Assembly (NCBI GenBank): GCA_046290435.1
Contig: JBKAGO010000036.1
Location: 62,001 to 126,000, forward strand
DNA length: 64,000 bases
Direction of reading: 5' to 3'
Origin: CAVQUE01 sp046290435
Lineage (GTDB): Bacteria; Actinomycetota; Acidimicrobiia; Acidimicrobiales; UBA8592
Shown: positions 43,376 to 51,620 of the stretch, piece after piece
Position numbering within the stretch: the first letter of the stretch is position 1
Layout: the number at the start of each line of letters is the position of its first letter
Notes under the pieces: generated by a model
What the model was told of the DNA's origin: nothing
Database searches by the model: none
What the model saw: the letters and a program-made list of their open reading frames with translations, nothing else
Position numbers and translations under genes: made by a program

Positions 43376-44146
43376 GTGGATCCGATCTTCGATTTCTCCG
43401 GCCGCTCGGTCATCGTCACCGGCGGCACCAAGGGCATCGGCGCCGGCATCGCCGAGCGCTTCCTGGCCGCCGGCGCCGACGTCACGGTCTGTGCCCGCAA
43501 CCCGCCCGACACCCCCGTCGGCAGCGACGGTTCGACCGCCAGATTCATCTCGTGCGACGTACGCGAACCCGACCAGGTCGACGGTGTCGTGGCGGCGGTC
43601 GTCGAGGCGACCGGCCGCGTCGACGTGTTGATCAACAACGCCGGCGGTGCGCCGCCGGTGCCGTCGGCGGAGGCCAGCGCCCGCTTCGACGAACGGATCC
43701 TGGCCCTCAACCTGCTGGCGCCCATCGTGTTCGCCCGCGCCGTGCACGGACCGATGATCGCCGGAGGCGGCGGGGTCGTCGTCAACATCGCCAGCGTGTC
43801 GGGAATGCGCGCCAACCCTCACGGCGTCGCCTACGGAGCGGCCAAGGCCGGCCTGCTCAACGCCACCGAGACCCTCGCCGTCGAATGGGCACCGGCGATC
43901 CGGGTCGTGGCCATCACCGCCGGGCTGGTGCTGACCGACGACGCCCGCGCCTTCTACGGCGACGACGCCAGCGTCGCGAAGGTCGCCGCCACCATCCCCG
44001 CCGGACGCCTCGGCGAACCCGGCGACATCGCCGATGCGTGCCTCTTCGTGGCCTCGCCGGCGGCGTCGTACATCTCGGGCGCCAACCTGGTGGTCCACGG
44101 CGGCGGCGAACGCCCCGCCTACCTCGACGCCACCGACGCTCTCTGA
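43376..44146 (+). CDS. SDR-family oxidoreductase
   Basis: A 256-residue short-chain dehydrogenase starting at GTG 43376. The NAD(P) motif is TGGTKGIGAG, then NNAGG, the catalytic Ser in IASVSGM and the Tyr/Lys pair in AYGAAKAG. The end of the Rossmann fold (GRLGEPGDIADACLFVASPAASYISGA, seen in part) is standard. It is divergent from the phosphorylase gene (118 bp) and followed by an MBL-fold gene 74 bp downstream. Substrate unknown. Confidence 0.9.
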   Translation: MDPIFDFSGRSVIVTGGTKGIGAGIAERFLAAGADVTVCARNPPDTPVGSDGSTARFISCDVREPDQVDGVVAAVVEATGRVDVLINNAGGAPPVPSAEASARFDERILALNLLAPIVFARAVHGPMIAGGGGVVVNIASVSGMRANPHGVAYGAAKAGLLNATETLAVEWAPAIRVVAITAGLVLTDDARAFYGDDASVAKVAATIPAGRLGEPGDIADACLFVASPAASYISGANLVVHGGGERPAYLDATDAL

Positions 44147-44173
44147 CGGGACCGCTCCCGAGAAAGCGGGAAA

Positions 44174-44190
44174 GCGGGGTCTGACCCCGC
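44174..44190. terminator. Compact palindrome after the SDR gene
   Basis: GCGGGGTCTGACCCCGC is a perfect 8-bp inverted repeat around one base, in the 74-bp gap between the SDR gene and the MBL-fold gene. It may be a terminator or a recurring intergenic motif. Confidence 0.45.
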
Positions 44191-44220
44191 AGGAGCGTGG
44201 GCCCTGGAATACTGCAGGTC

Positions 44221-45227
44221 ATGGCCGTTCCCCACGTGACCGACATCGACCCCGCCTACGGCAACGCCATCGAGCTCAGTCCGATGGTGCGCCGCATCGT
44301 GGCCAACAACCCGGGCCGGTTCACCTTCACCGGCACGGGCACCTACATCGTCGGGCGCGGCCAGGTGGCCGTCATCGATCCGGGACCCGACGACGACGAC
44401 CACGTCGCTGCCATCCTCGCGGCCACCGCCGGCGAGGAGATCACGCACCTGGTCATCACCCACACCCACCGCGACCACTCCCCCGCCACCGCGGCGCTGC
44501 AGACTGCGACGGGCGCCACGACCTACGGCTTCGGTCCCCATCCGGTCTCCGATCCCGACGAGGTCGCCGCGGCCACGCCGACCACCTGGGACCGGCTGAT
44601 GCCGACGCCCGAGGAGCTCGCCGAGCTCCGGGCCAGCATGCCCAAGCGGGCGCCGAAGGACGGCGACGAGCACGCCGAGCAGGAAGAACCCGGCGACATG
44701 GCGTTCTCGCCCGATGTCCCGGTCGGCCACGGCGACGTCATCGCCGGTGGCACCTGGACGCTGCGGGCGCTGCACACCCCCGGGCACATCTCGAACCACC
44801 TGTGCTTCGCCCTCGACGGCGAGGATGCACTGTTCACCGGTGATCACGTCATGGGATGGTCGACCAGCGTCATCCCGCCGCCCGATGGCTCGATGGCCGA
44901 CTACCTCGCCAGCCTCGAACTGTTGCTGGACCGCACCGATCGGGTCTACTACCCCACCCACGGCCCGCCCATCCCCGAGCCGGTCGCCGATGCCCGGGCG
45001 CGGCTCGAGCACCGCCACGATCGCACCCGTCAGGTCCTCGACTGCCTGCGTGGGCCCAAGGCGGTGCCCGACATGGTGGAGACGATGTACACCGCCACCC
45101 CGCACATCTTGTGGATGGCGGCCGGCCAGTCGGTGCTCAGCCACCTGTTCCACCTGGCCGAGACCGGCCGGATCGTGGCGGTCACGGCGGTGCGGTCACC
45201 GCCGACAGCACCTTCGCCCTGGCCTGA
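44221..45227 (+). pseudogene. MBL-fold hydrolase with C-terminal frameshift
   Basis: A metallo-beta-lactamase fold protein of about 335 residues from ATG 44221. The site motifs THTHRDHSPA (near residue 80), LHTPGHISNH and LFTGDHVMGW are intact, as is the C-terminal winged-helix tail (LFHLAETGRIVA). After that the frame loses sense and stays open past 46400, antisense to a real lipoprotein gene. Shifting by one base near 45180-45200 gives a natural ending GGAVTADSTFALA and TGA at 45225. One base missing (or two extra) explains this. The catalytic domain is unaffected, so the gene may be functional or the base an assembly error. Confidence 0.75.
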
Positions 45228-45312
45228 ACCCGGCGGGCGCCGTCCATCCGCTCCGAGCGAACCGCTGCCGCGCCCCGCCGTTGGCGGAGCGCGGCACGGA
45301 CGTCTTTCCGGA

Positions 45313-46296
45313 TCAGCCGTCGAGTTCGGCCAGGCGGCTCAGGCTGATGCCGCAGTCTTCGAAGGCGGTCAACGGATCGCCGCCGTCGGGGTCCAGGAAG
45401 CTGGGAACGAGGCACTCGGCCTCTTCCCGCGTGAAGCCTTGATCCACGAGCGCAGCGATCGCGCCCTCGATGGCCTCGGGCGGCAGATCGCTTCCTCCGG
45501 CCGGCGGCGCGACATCGTCCATGTCCTCGAGCAGGTCCTCGACGCTCTCCTCGCCGAGTTCTTCGCCGAGGTCCATGTCGCCGAGGTCGTCGCCACCCAT
45601 GGCGCCGAGTTCGAGGAGCTGGTCGAGCGAGACGCCACAGGCATCGAGGGCCTCGAAGAAGTCGGCCGGCGGCGCGTCGGGCGACTCACCGATGGCGAGC
45701 AGTTGCTCGAACGTGACCCGCTCGGCCAGGCAGTTCGCCTGGTCCTCGGGCAGGCCGGCCTCGACGAACGCCTGAGCGATGAGACCGCCACCGGCGCCGG
45801 ACTCCTCCAGCTGCTCCTCGATCTGTTCGTCGGAGAGCTCCTCGCCCGAATCGACGATCCCGCACTCCTCTTCGATGAATGCCTCGATGCGGTCGGATGC
45901 CGCTTCCTGCTCGGTCGACTCCGCGAGGGCGTCCTGGTCCACGGCGGTCAGGTCGTAGTCGGCTTCCTCGAGCAGGTCGCGCACGTCCGTGAGCTGGTCG
46001 CGCACGAGCTCGAAGTCGTCACGGATCTCCTCGGGAGCGACGTCGAGGGCGCGTTCGGTCAGCTCGAAGAGCTCCTCGAAGGCCTCCCGGAACGCGTCGG
46101 GCTCGAAGATGTTGACCTCGCCGCCGTTGACCGCCTGGTCGAGGTCCGCCTGCTCCTGGGCGAAATCGCAGAACGCCTCGAGGTCGCCGTCACCGCCTCC
46201 GCTGCCGAAGGTGCTGCCACCGTCATCGTCACCGCAGGCGGCGGCCACCATTACGAGCGCCAACATCAGCGCCATCCATCGGGTCGTTCCTCGCAT
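45313..46296 (-). CDS. Acidic lipoprotein of unknown function
   Basis: A 327-residue lipoprotein. The signal peptide (RGTTRWMALMLALVMVAAAC) ends at a lipobox Cys near residue 21, followed by a DDDGGS spacer. The mature part is strongly acidic and helical, with paired Cys residues in repeated short modules (ADFFEALDACGVSLDQLLEL, LTAFEDCGISLSRLAEL; also ANCLAERVT, AECLVPSFL). The two similar C-terminal modules suggest an internal repeat. No family is recognised. It is convergent with the MBL-fold gene. Confidence 0.8.
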   Translation of the reverse strand: MRGTTRWMALMLALVMVAAACGDDDGGSTFGSGGGDGDLEAFCDFAQEQADLDQAVNGGEVNIFEPDAFREAFEELFELTERALDVAPEEIRDDFELVRDQLTDVRDLLEEADYDLTAVDQDALAESTEQEAASDRIEAFIEEECGIVDSGEELSDEQIEEQLEESGAGGGLIAQAFVEAGLPEDQANCLAERVTFEQLLAIGESPDAPPADFFEALDACGVSLDQLLELGAMGGDDLGDMDLGEELGEESVEDLLEDMDDVAPPAGGSDLPPEAIEGAIAALVDQGFTREEAECLVPSFLDPDGGDPLTAFEDCGISLSRLAELDG

Positions 46297-46412
46297 GATT
46301 CCCACCATTTCCTTGGATCGTCGGTGTCGGCCGTGCGGCATTTCGCACCGAACGCGACCGTAGTCATCGATCGGCCAGACGGAGCGGCACCTGAGCGGTT
46401 ACGTGGCAGACG

Positions 46413-47552
46413 TCACGCGACGACCGAACCGGCTCGCAGCGCGGCGATCCGCTCGTCGTCGTAGCCGAGCTCCGCGAGGACGGCGTCGGTGTCGTCGCCC
46501 GGCTGCGAGGAAGCCATCGCCGGTTCGCTCGGCGTCGCCGAGAAACGCGGCGCCGGTCGGGGCTGCACCACACCGCATGGAGCGAAGAACGAATCGCGCT
46601 CGCCGGCCTGGCCGTGCCCGGGCGCCTCCCCCATCGTCAGAACGGGCGTGACACACGCATCGCGATCGGCGAACACGGCGGTCCAGTCGTCACGGGTGCG
46701 CGTCGCGAAGATCGCCGCGAAACGCTCCTTCGTGGCAGGCCAGCCCGACCGGTCCATCTGACGTGGGAGATCCTCGGCGCCGAGACCGAGCCCGTCGAGG
46801 AGCTCTGCGTAGAACTGGGGCTCGATGGCGCCGACGGCCATGTGGCCGCCGTCGCTGGTCTCGTAGACGTCGTAGAACGGCGCGCCCGAGTCGAGCAGGT
46901 TGCTGCCCCGCTCGTCGGTCCAGAACCCCGATGCGTGCGCCGAGTACAGCGGTGACAGCAGGTAGGCCGCGCCGTCGACCATCGCGGCATCGACCACCTG
47001 GCCAGGGGCCCCACCGCGGACCGCGAACAGCGCGCTCACGATGCCGAGCACGACGAAGACCGAACCGCCACCGAAGTCGCCGACCAGGTTGAGCGGCACC
47101 GTCGGAGGTGCACCGGAACGACCGATGTGAGCCAGCGGTCCGGCGAGGGAGATGTAGTTGATGTCGTGGCCGGCGCGCTGGGCCATCGGGCCGGTCTGAC
47201 CCCAGCCGGTCATGCGGGCGTAGACCAACGACGGGTTGCGTTCGAGGCAGACGTCGGGTCCGACGCCGAGGCGTTCGGCCACACCCGCCCGGAAGCCCTC
47301 CAACAGCACGTCGGCCCCGGCCACCAGATCGCCGACGACGGCCACGCCTTCGGGGCTCTTGAGATCGACGGCGATGGCCCGCTTGCCCCGTTCCATCGGC
47401 CCCGACCCCGACGCCACCGGGTTGCCCGAACCGCCCACACGATCGATACGGATGACCTCGGCACCGAGGTCGGACAGCATCATCCCCGCGAAGGGTGTGG
47501 GCCCGATACCCGCGAGCTCGATGACCCGCACTCCGGCCAACGGACCGCTCAT
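46413..47552 (-). CDS. Alpha-methylacyl-CoA racemase (CaiB/BaiF family)
   Basis: A 379-residue enzyme. The family start GVRVIELAGIGPTPFAGMML and DLGAEVIRIDR are present. The racemase residues of the Mcr/AMACR group appear kept: His near 129 in RAGHDINY and Asp near 159 in NLVGDFGGG, with FAVRGG after. This favours racemisation of 2-methyl branched acyl-CoAs, as needed for sterol side chains or branched fatty acids, over CoA transfer. It is the last gene of a minus-strand set with two SDR genes. Confidence 0.9.
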   Translation of the reverse strand: MSGPLAGVRVIELAGIGPTPFAGMMLSDLGAEVIRIDRVGGSGNPVASGSGPMERGKRAIAVDLKSPEGVAVVGDLVAGADVLLEGFRAGVAERLGVGPDVCLERNPSLVYARMTGWGQTGPMAQRAGHDINYISLAGPLAHIGRSGAPPTVPLNLVGDFGGGSVFVVLGIVSALFAVRGGAPGQVVDAAMVDGAAYLLSPLYSAHASGFWTDERGSNLLDSGAPFYDVYETSDGGHMAVGAIEPQFYAELLDGLGLGAEDLPRQMDRSGWPATKERFAAIFATRTRDDWTAVFADRDACVTPVLTMGEAPGHGQAGERDSFFAPCGVVQPRPAPRFSATPSEPAMASSQPGDDTDAVLAELGYDDERIAALRAGSVVA

Positions 47553-47562
47553 GCTGTTGTGC

Positions 47563-48345
47563 TCATGGGTGCTGGCTGCTGACGGAGACGACCTCGCCCG
47601 TCATGTAGGAGCTGAGATCGCTGGCCAGGAAGACGATGACGTTGGCGACCTCCCAGGGTTCGGCGCCGCGCCCGAAGGCTTCCGCGGCCTCGAGCTGCGC
47701 CAGCAGTTCGGGGTCGCTGACCTTTTCGAGGAAGGGATGGCTCGCGAAGCTCGGCGCCACGCAGTTGATGCGCACCCCGGCCTCGGCGACCTCGAGGGCC
47801 GCGCAGCGGGTGAGGGCCATGACGCCGGCCTTGGCCGCTGCGTAGTGGCTCTGGCCCTTCTGGGCTCGCCAGCCGATGACGCTCGAGTTGTTGACGATGA
47901 CGCCGCTGCCGCGCCCGACCATGTGGCGCATGGCGGCCCGGGTGCAGCGCATCGTGCCGTTGAGGGTGACGTCGAGGACCATGTCCCATGCGGCGTCCTC
48001 CATGTCGATCAGCTCCGCCGTGCCGCCGAGCCCGGCGTTGTTGATCATGACGTCGATGTGGCCCATGGCGTCGATGGCGCCGGCGAACAGCGCCTGGACG
48101 TCGGCTTCGTCGGTGACGTTGCAGACGATGCCGACCGGATCCTGCGCGCCGGCTTCGCGTAGCGCATCGACGGCCTCACCGAGACGGCGTTCGTGGATGT
48201 CGGAGATGACCAGGCGAGCGCCTTCTTCGGCGCATCGCTTCGCGGTGGCGAACCCGATACCGGAGCCGGCCGCGGCGGTGATCACCACGTTCTTGCCGGC
48301 CAGCAGGTTCCGACCGTCGGGATAGGGCGGGACGTCGACGGCCAC
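47563..48345 (-). CDS. SDR-family dehydrogenase, IpdF-like
   Basis: A 260-residue short-chain dehydrogenase starting at GTG 48345, three bases after the stop of the upstream SDR gene. The cofactor loop TAAAGSGIGFATAKRCAEEG and ISDIHERRLGEAVDAL resemble mycobacterial IpdF, which acts on steroid C/D-ring CoA esters; the resemblance is from memory. NNAGLGG, the Ser in NNSSVIGW and Tyr-x3-Lys in HYAAAKAG are intact. It ends 11 bp before the racemase gene start. Confidence 0.85.
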   Translation of the reverse strand: MAVDVPPYPDGRNLLAGKNVVITAAAGSGIGFATAKRCAEEGARLVISDIHERRLGEAVDALREAGAQDPVGIVCNVTDEADVQALFAGAIDAMGHIDVMINNAGLGGTAELIDMEDAAWDMVLDVTLNGTMRCTRAAMRHMVGRGSGVIVNNSSVIGWRAQKGQSHYAAAKAGVMALTRCAALEVAEAGVRINCVAPSFASHPFLEKVSDPELLAQLEAAEAFGRGAEPWEVANVIVFLASDLSSYMTGEVVSVSSQHP

Positions 48346-48347
48346 GA

Positions 48348-49319
48348 TCAGCTCGTGCCCTCGTCGGCGGCCTTCGTCGCTGCTTCCTCGGCGGCCTTGC
48401 GGGCCATGTCGGCCATCCGGCGCTCGAGGTCGGCGATGAAGGGGTTGTCCTCCTGGCCGATGGTGCGTGGCAGCCACTCGGCGATCTCATCGACCGTCCA
48501 CGCGTCGCCGGGGGCGAACATCGTGCGGACCTCGCGCGGCTGGTTCCACACCGAGATCCGCCGCCCCACCACCGTGTACACCTGCGCGTTGACGTCGCGG
48601 CCGGCGTCGGACAGCAGGTAGATGGCCATCGGGGCGATGTCGGACGGTTCGCCGGTCTCGATCTCGAACGGCACGTTCTCGCTCATGCGGGTCTTGGCCA
48701 CCGGGGCGATGCAGTTGGCGTTGATGCGCGGGCCGCCCCGCAGCGAGATGCTCGCCGCGGTCATGGCCGCCGAGCGGGTGAGGCTGACGATGCCGCCCTT
48801 GGCCGCCGAGTAGTTGGGCTGCGCGGTCGACGCGGTGAACGCACCGGAGGTGAAGCCGATGATGGACCCGCCGCTCTCCTGCTTGCGCATGACCGCCATG
48901 GCATGTCGGTACAGGGTGAAGTGTCCCTTGAGGTGGACGGCGACGACGGCGTCGAAGTCCTCTTCGGACATGTTGAACAGCATCCGCTCGCGCAGGATCC
49001 CTGCGACGCAGACGATGCCGTCGATGCTGCCCCACGTGTCGACGGCGGCAGCGACGATTGCCTCGCCCGTGCCCATCTGGGAGACGTCGCCCGCGACCGC
49101 GACCGCCGACCCGCCGGCGGCTTCGATCTCGGCGACGGTGGCGTCGGCGACCTCGCTGCTCGGGTCTTCGCCGGCGAGGCCGACGCCGTAGTCGGCGACC
49201 ACGATGTTGGCCCCTTCGGCGGCGCAGGCCAACGCCAGCGCCTTGCCGATTCCCGATCCTGCGCCGGTGATGGCGATGTTCTTGCCGGCGAGGGCGCCGG
49301 CTCCTGGTTCTGCGCTCAT
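48348..49319 (-). CDS. SDR-family dehydrogenase with C-terminal extension
   Basis: A 323-residue dehydrogenase starting at ATG 49319. TGAGSGIGKALALACAAEG is the cofactor loop, followed by the Ser in GFTSGAF and Tyr-x3-Lys in NYSAAKGG. About 60 residues beyond the usual SDR end (ISVWNQPREVRTMFAPGD, then an Ala/Lys/Glu helix) are extra, as in some steroid or 3-hydroxyacyl-CoA dehydrogenases. It leads a three-gene minus-strand unit (two SDRs, racemase). A palindromic operator lies 47 bp upstream. Confidence 0.88.
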   Translation of the reverse strand: MSAEPGAGALAGKNIAITGAGSGIGKALALACAAEGANIVVADYGVGLAGEDPSSEVADATVAEIEAAGGSAVAVAGDVSQMGTGEAIVAAAVDTWGSIDGIVCVAGILRERMLFNMSEEDFDAVVAVHLKGHFTLYRHAMAVMRKQESGGSIIGFTSGAFTASTAQPNYSAAKGGIVSLTRSAAMTAASISLRGGPRINANCIAPVAKTRMSENVPFEIETGEPSDIAPMAIYLLSDAGRDVNAQVYTVVGRRISVWNQPREVRTMFAPGDAWTVDEIAEWLPRTIGQEDNPFIADLERRMADMARKAAEEAATKAADEGTS

Positions 49320-49365
49320 GGAAACTCCGTCGGTCGTGTCGATCGGCCGCAACCGTACCGCCCCA

Positions 49366-49382
49366 TCTGACGGTGCGTCAGA
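49366..49382. promoter_or_regulatory. Shared palindromic operator, site 1
   Basis: TCTGACGGTGCGTCAGA is a perfect 7-bp inverted repeat with a 3-bp centre, between the divergent SDR unit (start 49319) and the small membrane protein gene (49418). The same arms recur at 51555. This is the size of a TetR-family site. Confidence 0.7.
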
Positions 49383-49417
49383 CTTCGCGCCGTCCAGCGA
49401 CGATGCATACTGACGCC

Positions 49418-49681
49418 ATGGCCAACAGCGGCGGTGAGCCACTGGACGACGGGTACGGCGACGACGAGGACTCGCCGCGCCGACGCTGGGAACAGGGCGA
49501 CGATCTCGATGCCGACGAGCGACGTGCAGCCGCCCGCCAGATCGGCCGGCGGGCCGCGATCTGGGTCGTCCCACTGACGCTGGTGGGGATCCTGATCACC
49601 GCGCTCGGCATCCCGTGGTGGATCAGCACCATCGCGATGGTGCTGGCGATGGCGGTCCTGGTGTTCGAGATCGAGATCTGA
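49418..49681 (+). CDS. Small membrane protein
   Basis: An 87-residue protein. The first 45 residues are acidic and soluble (DDGYGDDEDSPRRRWEQGDD); two close hydrophobic segments follow (WVVPLTLVGILITALGIPWW, then ISTIAMVLAMAVLVFEIEI). It starts at ATG 49418, just after a CATACT -10-like box, suggesting a leaderless message. Unknown function. It may share the operator at 49366 with the divergent SDR unit. Confidence 0.75.
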   Translation: MANSGGEPLDDGYGDDEDSPRRRWEQGDDLDADERRAAARQIGRRAAIWVVPLTLVGILITALGIPWWISTIAMVLAMAVLVFEIEI

Positions 49682-49736
49682 CCCCGCGGCCGGCAGGTCG
49701 GGCGCCGCGAGGGGCGACGGCCGAGGTGGCGGGCTC

Positions 49737-50237
49737 CTACGGCGACGTCTGCAGGGAGCGCCGACGCAGGTCGAGCGCCGCCAGGACCATCAGCGCCAAC
49801 GAGGTCCCGCCGGCCACGCCCATGGCGTTGGCGACCACATCGGACAGTTCGTAGGCCCGCACGGAGGTGCTCGTCTGCTGCACGACCTCGATGACGATGC
49901 TGGTGCTGATGAGCACGGCGGCCACGACCGGCGCCCAGCGCATGCGTCCGACCACCACCACGACGGCGAACGCCAGCGCACCCCAACCCACGAAGTGCAG
50001 CCCCGTGAACGGATCGATGCCGGCCACACCGTCGCGCAGGCGCGCCGGCACACCGGCGCGGATGGCGACGGTCTCGATCAACTGCGGCACCCGGTCCGAG
50101 AGGCTGAGGACGACCGTGGCCAGCGCTGCGAAGGGCAACGCGGCCATGATCAGCCACCGCAACCAGCCCGCCGAACGCAACACGGCGTCGTCGGCGATCG
50201 GCCCGGCCGTCGTCGTGCAGTGGTCGTGGCCGGTCAT
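49737..50237 (-). CDS. VanZ-like membrane protein
   Basis: A 166-residue protein starting at ATG 50237 with four predicted membrane segments. The family motif is at the last two segments: IVIEVVQQTSTSVRAYELSD followed by VVANAMGVAGG (Glu, Asp, Asn and Gly positions typical of VanZ). A His-rich short N-terminus precedes the first segment. VanZ proteins are linked to glycopeptide tolerance in one context but most are uncharacterised; no resistance is implied. Confidence 0.82.
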   Translation of the reverse strand: MTGHDHCTTTAGPIADDAVLRSAGWLRWLIMAALPFAALATVVLSLSDRVPQLIETVAIRAGVPARLRDGVAGIDPFTGLHFVGWGALAFAVVVVVGRMRWAPVVAAVLISTSIVIEVVQQTSTSVRAYELSDVVANAMGVAGGTSLALMVLAALDLRRRSLQTSP

Positions 50238-50356
50238 GACCTGCGACGGTACCGCAGCGGTCCTCGACGCCGATCGCGGCCCGTCGACGCCACCGGGGCA
50301 CCGGTAGGCCGCCGATCCCGGTGGCCATCGGAAGGCCGCGCCGACGCGATCACGAC

Positions 50357-51532
50357 TCAGCTCATCCGTTCGAGGACCACGGCGATGCCGAGCGAACCGC
50401 CCTGGCACATGGTGATGAGCGCCCGCTCGCCGTCGATGCGTTCGAGCTCGTGGAGCGCGGTGGCGATCAGGCGGCTGCCGGTGCAGCCCACGGGATGGCC
50501 GAGCGCGATGGCCCCGCCGTTGACGTTGACCTTGTCGAGGGGGACGTCGTGCACCTGCGCCCACGACAACAGCACCGCGGCGAACGCCTCGTTGCATTCG
50601 AAGATGTCGAAGTCGCCGATGGTGAAGTCGGTCTGGTCGAGCATCTTCTGGGTGGCGTCGACGGGACCGTCGAGCAGGTAATACGGATCGGTGCCGACCA
50701 TGGTGTGGTAGGCGATCCGGGCACGCGGGGTGGCACCGCGGGCGGCGGCCTCGTCGGCGTCCATCCACAGCACGGCGGCCGCGCCGTCGGAGATCTGCGA
50801 GGACGTGCCGGCGGTGTGCAGCTCGCCCTCGATGACGGGCTTCAGCTTGGCGAGCGACTCGACGCTGGTGTCGCGCAGGCCCTGGTCACGGGTGACCGTC
50901 ATCGTCTCGCCCGTTGGCTGGAGGTCGCCGTCGACCTGGACCGCATCGACGACGGGCACGATCTCGCGGTCGAAGCGACCCTCGGCCCAGGCCGCGGCGG
51001 CATGCTGCTGAGAGGCCGCGCCGAGTGCGTCGAGGTCGTCGCGGGTGAGGCCTCGCCGTTCGGCGATGCGCTGAGCGGCGCCGAACTGGCCGTTCGGCGG
51101 GTCGTCCCAGGGCCAGGTGTCGTCCTTGTAGTAGCCACCACCGCCGCGGGCGGCGGTGCCGAGCGGCACCTGGGACATCTGCTCGACGCCGCAGCCGATC
51201 GCGATGCGGGCGCCGCCGGTTGCGACCAGGCCCATGGCGAAGGTGTTGGCCTGGGCCCCCGAGCCACACTGGCAGTCGACGGTGGTGGCGGCGGGGCTGT
51301 AGTCGACACCCAGCGACAGCCAGGCGTTGCGGGTGACGTTGGAGGCCTGTTGGCCGGCCTGGGTGACGCAGCCGCCGACGAGCTGATCGATCTCGCCGGG
51401 GTCGACACCGTTGCGTTCGAGCAGTGCCGCCTGGGCGACGGCCAGCAGCTGCGGGGCCTTGGTGCCCGCGAGCCAGCCGCCGCGGCGGCCGATGGGCGTG
51501 CGGACGGCGTCGACGATGACGGGATCGTGCAT
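50357..51532 (-). CDS. Acetyl-CoA acyltransferase (thiolase), steroid/fatty-acid type
   Basis: A 391-residue thiolase. The acyl-accepting Cys89 is in DCQCGSGAQ, the general-base His in NVNGGAIALGHPVG and the second Cys in MCQGGSLGIA; the Asn in CNEAFAA is present. The late CQGG motif and length resemble FadA5/FadA6-type thiolases of steroid breakdown, but fatty-acid use is equally possible. GAGGAG precedes ATG 51532. A palindromic operator (51555-51573) overlaps the expected promoter and matches the one before the SDR/racemase unit. Confidence 0.92.
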   Translation of the reverse strand: MHDPVIVDAVRTPIGRRGGWLAGTKAPQLLAVAQAALLERNGVDPGEIDQLVGGCVTQAGQQASNVTRNAWLSLGVDYSPAATTVDCQCGSGAQANTFAMGLVATGGARIAIGCGVEQMSQVPLGTAARGGGGYYKDDTWPWDDPPNGQFGAAQRIAERRGLTRDDLDALGAASQQHAAAAWAEGRFDREIVPVVDAVQVDGDLQPTGETMTVTRDQGLRDTSVESLAKLKPVIEGELHTAGTSSQISDGAAAVLWMDADEAAARGATPRARIAYHTMVGTDPYYLLDGPVDATQKMLDQTDFTIGDFDIFECNEAFAAVLLSWAQVHDVPLDKVNVNGGAIALGHPVGCTGSRLIATALHELERIDGERALITMCQGGSLGIAVVLERMS

Positions 51533-51554
51533 GGTGGCTCCTCGCGATGAGCGA

Positions 51555-51573
51555 ATCTGACGTTCCGTCAGAT
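51555..51573. promoter_or_regulatory. Shared palindromic operator, site 2
   Basis: ATCTGACGTTCCGTCAGAT is a perfect 8-bp inverted repeat with a 3-bp centre, 23 bp upstream of the thiolase start codon. Its arms are the same as site 1 at 49366. A TAGCAT -10-like box overlaps its upstream edge. Confidence 0.72.
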
Positions 51574-51620
51574 GCTACCGCGCCGTCGCAACCCGCCCCG
51601 CCGGGCAGCTCTCGGGGACA

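Noticed and set aside
44221..46464. Single 748-codon MBL-fold protein
   Set aside because: The part beyond about 45190 is the antisense of an obvious lipoprotein gene; a one-base shift gives a normal ending.
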